From: JABWBR01 sp036741235
Lineage (GTDB): Bacteria > Bacteroidota > Bacteroidia > Chitinophagales > Saprospiraceae
NCBI GenBank assembly: GCA_036741235.1
Contig: DAINSQ010000062.1
Span: 1-25,284, forward strand
Length of the DNA: 25,284 nt
Direction: 5' to 3'
Shown: positions 24,536-25,284 of the stretch, one piece after another
How positions within the stretch are numbered: position 1 is the first letter of the stretch
Layout of the letters: each line of letters starts with the position of its first letter
Program-made: the position numbers and the translations under genes
Notes under the pieces: model-generated
Told to the model about the DNA's origin: nothing
Databases searched by the model: none
The model's input: the letters and a program-made list of their open reading frames with translations, nothing else

Positions 24536-25000
24536 CTATTTTGTTGTCTTTCCACCCATTGCAGTAAACACACTATCAACCGGCTCCCAAAGTTCTATTT
24601 TGTTTCCTTCTGCGTCCATTATGTGCACAAACTTTCCATAATCATAGGTTTCGATACTGTCAAGAATGGTCACCCCGTTGTTTTTGAGTTTGTCTACAAG
24701 TCCTTCAATATTTTGAACACGATAGTTTATCATAAATTCCTTTTTCGAAGGAGAAAAATATTCACTTCCCTGCTTAAACGGGCTCCATTGCAGGTAATTT
24801 ATTTCGTCCGGTCTGTTTGCATTTCTAAATTCAAAACTCGAACCCCATTGGTTAACTTCAAGTCCCAAATTTTCTGAATACCATTCTTTTATCTTTTCAG
24901 GGTTTTCAGAGAAAAAGAAAACCCCTCCAATTCCTGTCACTTTCGGTGTTGTGTCTTGTTGCGAAAGTGATTCGTCAGATTGTTTTTTTTGTTCTGCCAT
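24536..25000 (-). CDS. VOC superfamily (glyoxalase/bleomycin-resistance-like) protein
   Basis: This protein of 154 residues has the VOC fold pattern: GIGGVFFFSENPEKIKEWYSENLGLEV, a middle MINYRVQNIEGLVDKLKNNGV, and a final HIMDAEGNKIELWEP with the C-terminal Glu of the metal site. The first His ligand position is not evident, so enzyme activity is unsure. I chose the ATG at 25000 (MAEQKK) over the one at 25024 because the latter would lie within a palindrome that looks like an operator. The gene is AT-rich compared with the rest of the window, which suggests a different origin. Confidence 0.83.
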   Translation of the reverse strand: MAEQKKQSDESLSQQDTTPKVTGIGGVFFFSENPEKIKEWYSENLGLEVNQWGSSFEFRNANRPDEINYLQWSPFKQGSEYFSPSKKEFMINYRVQNIEGLVDKLKNNGVTILDSIETYDYGKFVHIMDAEGNKIELWEPVDSVFTAMGGKTTK

Positions 25001-25018
25001 ATTTTTGTGTTTGTTACT

Positions 25019-25038
25019 TATCAAGTCGCAACTTGATA
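25019..25038. promoter_or_regulatory. Palindrome TATCAAGT-CGCA-ACTTGATA before VOC gene
   Basis: A perfect inverted repeat with 8-bp arms around CGCA lies 19-38 bp upstream of the VOC start codon at 25000. This is a typical place for a dimeric repressor such as MarR, HxlR or ArsR type. No regulator gene is in the window. Confidence 0.55.
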
Positions 25039-25284
25039 GTGTTGCAAAAATGGAAATCGTAATTATTATTTTTTTATCTATTTAGGTTGACCGTGTTATT
25101 CGCGAATTGCGAACCCACACCCCTAAAGGGGATCCTGTCTTCCTGTAATGCACTAAATTCCGGATACAACTACCCGTAAATATCAGCCTTGAGTCTAACT
25201 TCTTTGCTTTCGCGTTAATTGATACCTGCTAAGAGCATGTTTGGATTTTCGTGATTGAGCGAAAGCGAGCAAATTTTATTTTAG
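25039..25284. other. Non-coding right edge of the window
   Basis: No convincing gene is seen. A small perfect inverted repeat ACCCCT-AA-AGGGGA-like element lies near 25119-25131. The last 50 bases are AT-rich (GAGCATGTTTGG followed by GAGCGAAAGCGAGC). They might be the outer edge of an element lying beyond the window, but this cannot be shown. Confidence 0.3.

Overview
This window looks like a chromosomal stretch from a member of the Bacteroidota. Saprospiria or a related lineage is my best guess, from protein style only. Three things support this: the alternative complex III (ACIII) plus cytochrome c oxidase supercluster with DUF420 and SCO-like genes, promoters of the TAnnTTTG type, and lipoproteins of Bacteroidota style. 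No rRNA, tRNA or CRISPR was seen.

Layout. 1-610: a small four-helix-bundle (S23/IVP) gene between short tandem repeats that face each other. 614-3649: an exported Mn-type superoxide dismutase, divergent from a copper P1B-ATPase. 3666-20483: a large block on the minus strand, read from high to low coordinates: actA, actB, actC, actD, actE, actF, coxII, coxI, ctaB, two subunit III genes, a subunit IV gene, a strong terminator at 4974-5019, then an SCO-like gene and a DUF420 gene. 20686-23888 (minus): thymidylate synthase, a saccharopine-dehydrogenase-like enoyl reductase and a LuxE-like acyl-protein synthetase. 23937-25284: a small lipoprotein (plus), a VOC/glyoxalase-like gene (minus) with a palindrome in front, and an AT-rich tail.

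The respiratory genes form one electron path. ACIII (ActA-F) oxidises menaquinol and passes electrons through c-type hemes to the CuA centre of subunit II and on to the heme-copper site of subunit I. CtaB makes heme O for that oxidase. The SCO-like and DUF420 proteins sit where assembly factors normally sit.

The most unusual points are these. (1) Subunit II is fused in frame to a C-terminal OmpA-type peptidoglycan-binding domain, which would tie the oxidase to the cell wall. (2) Subunit I carries an in-frame amber codon inside the first transmembrane helix, with several unexpected charged residues around it. (3) Two matching palindromes, TTrTTTAGA-N5-TCTAAAyAA, lie about 60 bp upstream of the predicted -7 boxes of actA and coxII, suggesting one regulator for both halves of the cluster. 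(4) The SCO-like protein has no cysteine at all. (5) The DUF420 protein carries a perfect EF-hand-like loop. (6) ActA has six heme motifs, and several subunits have His-rich tails or loops.
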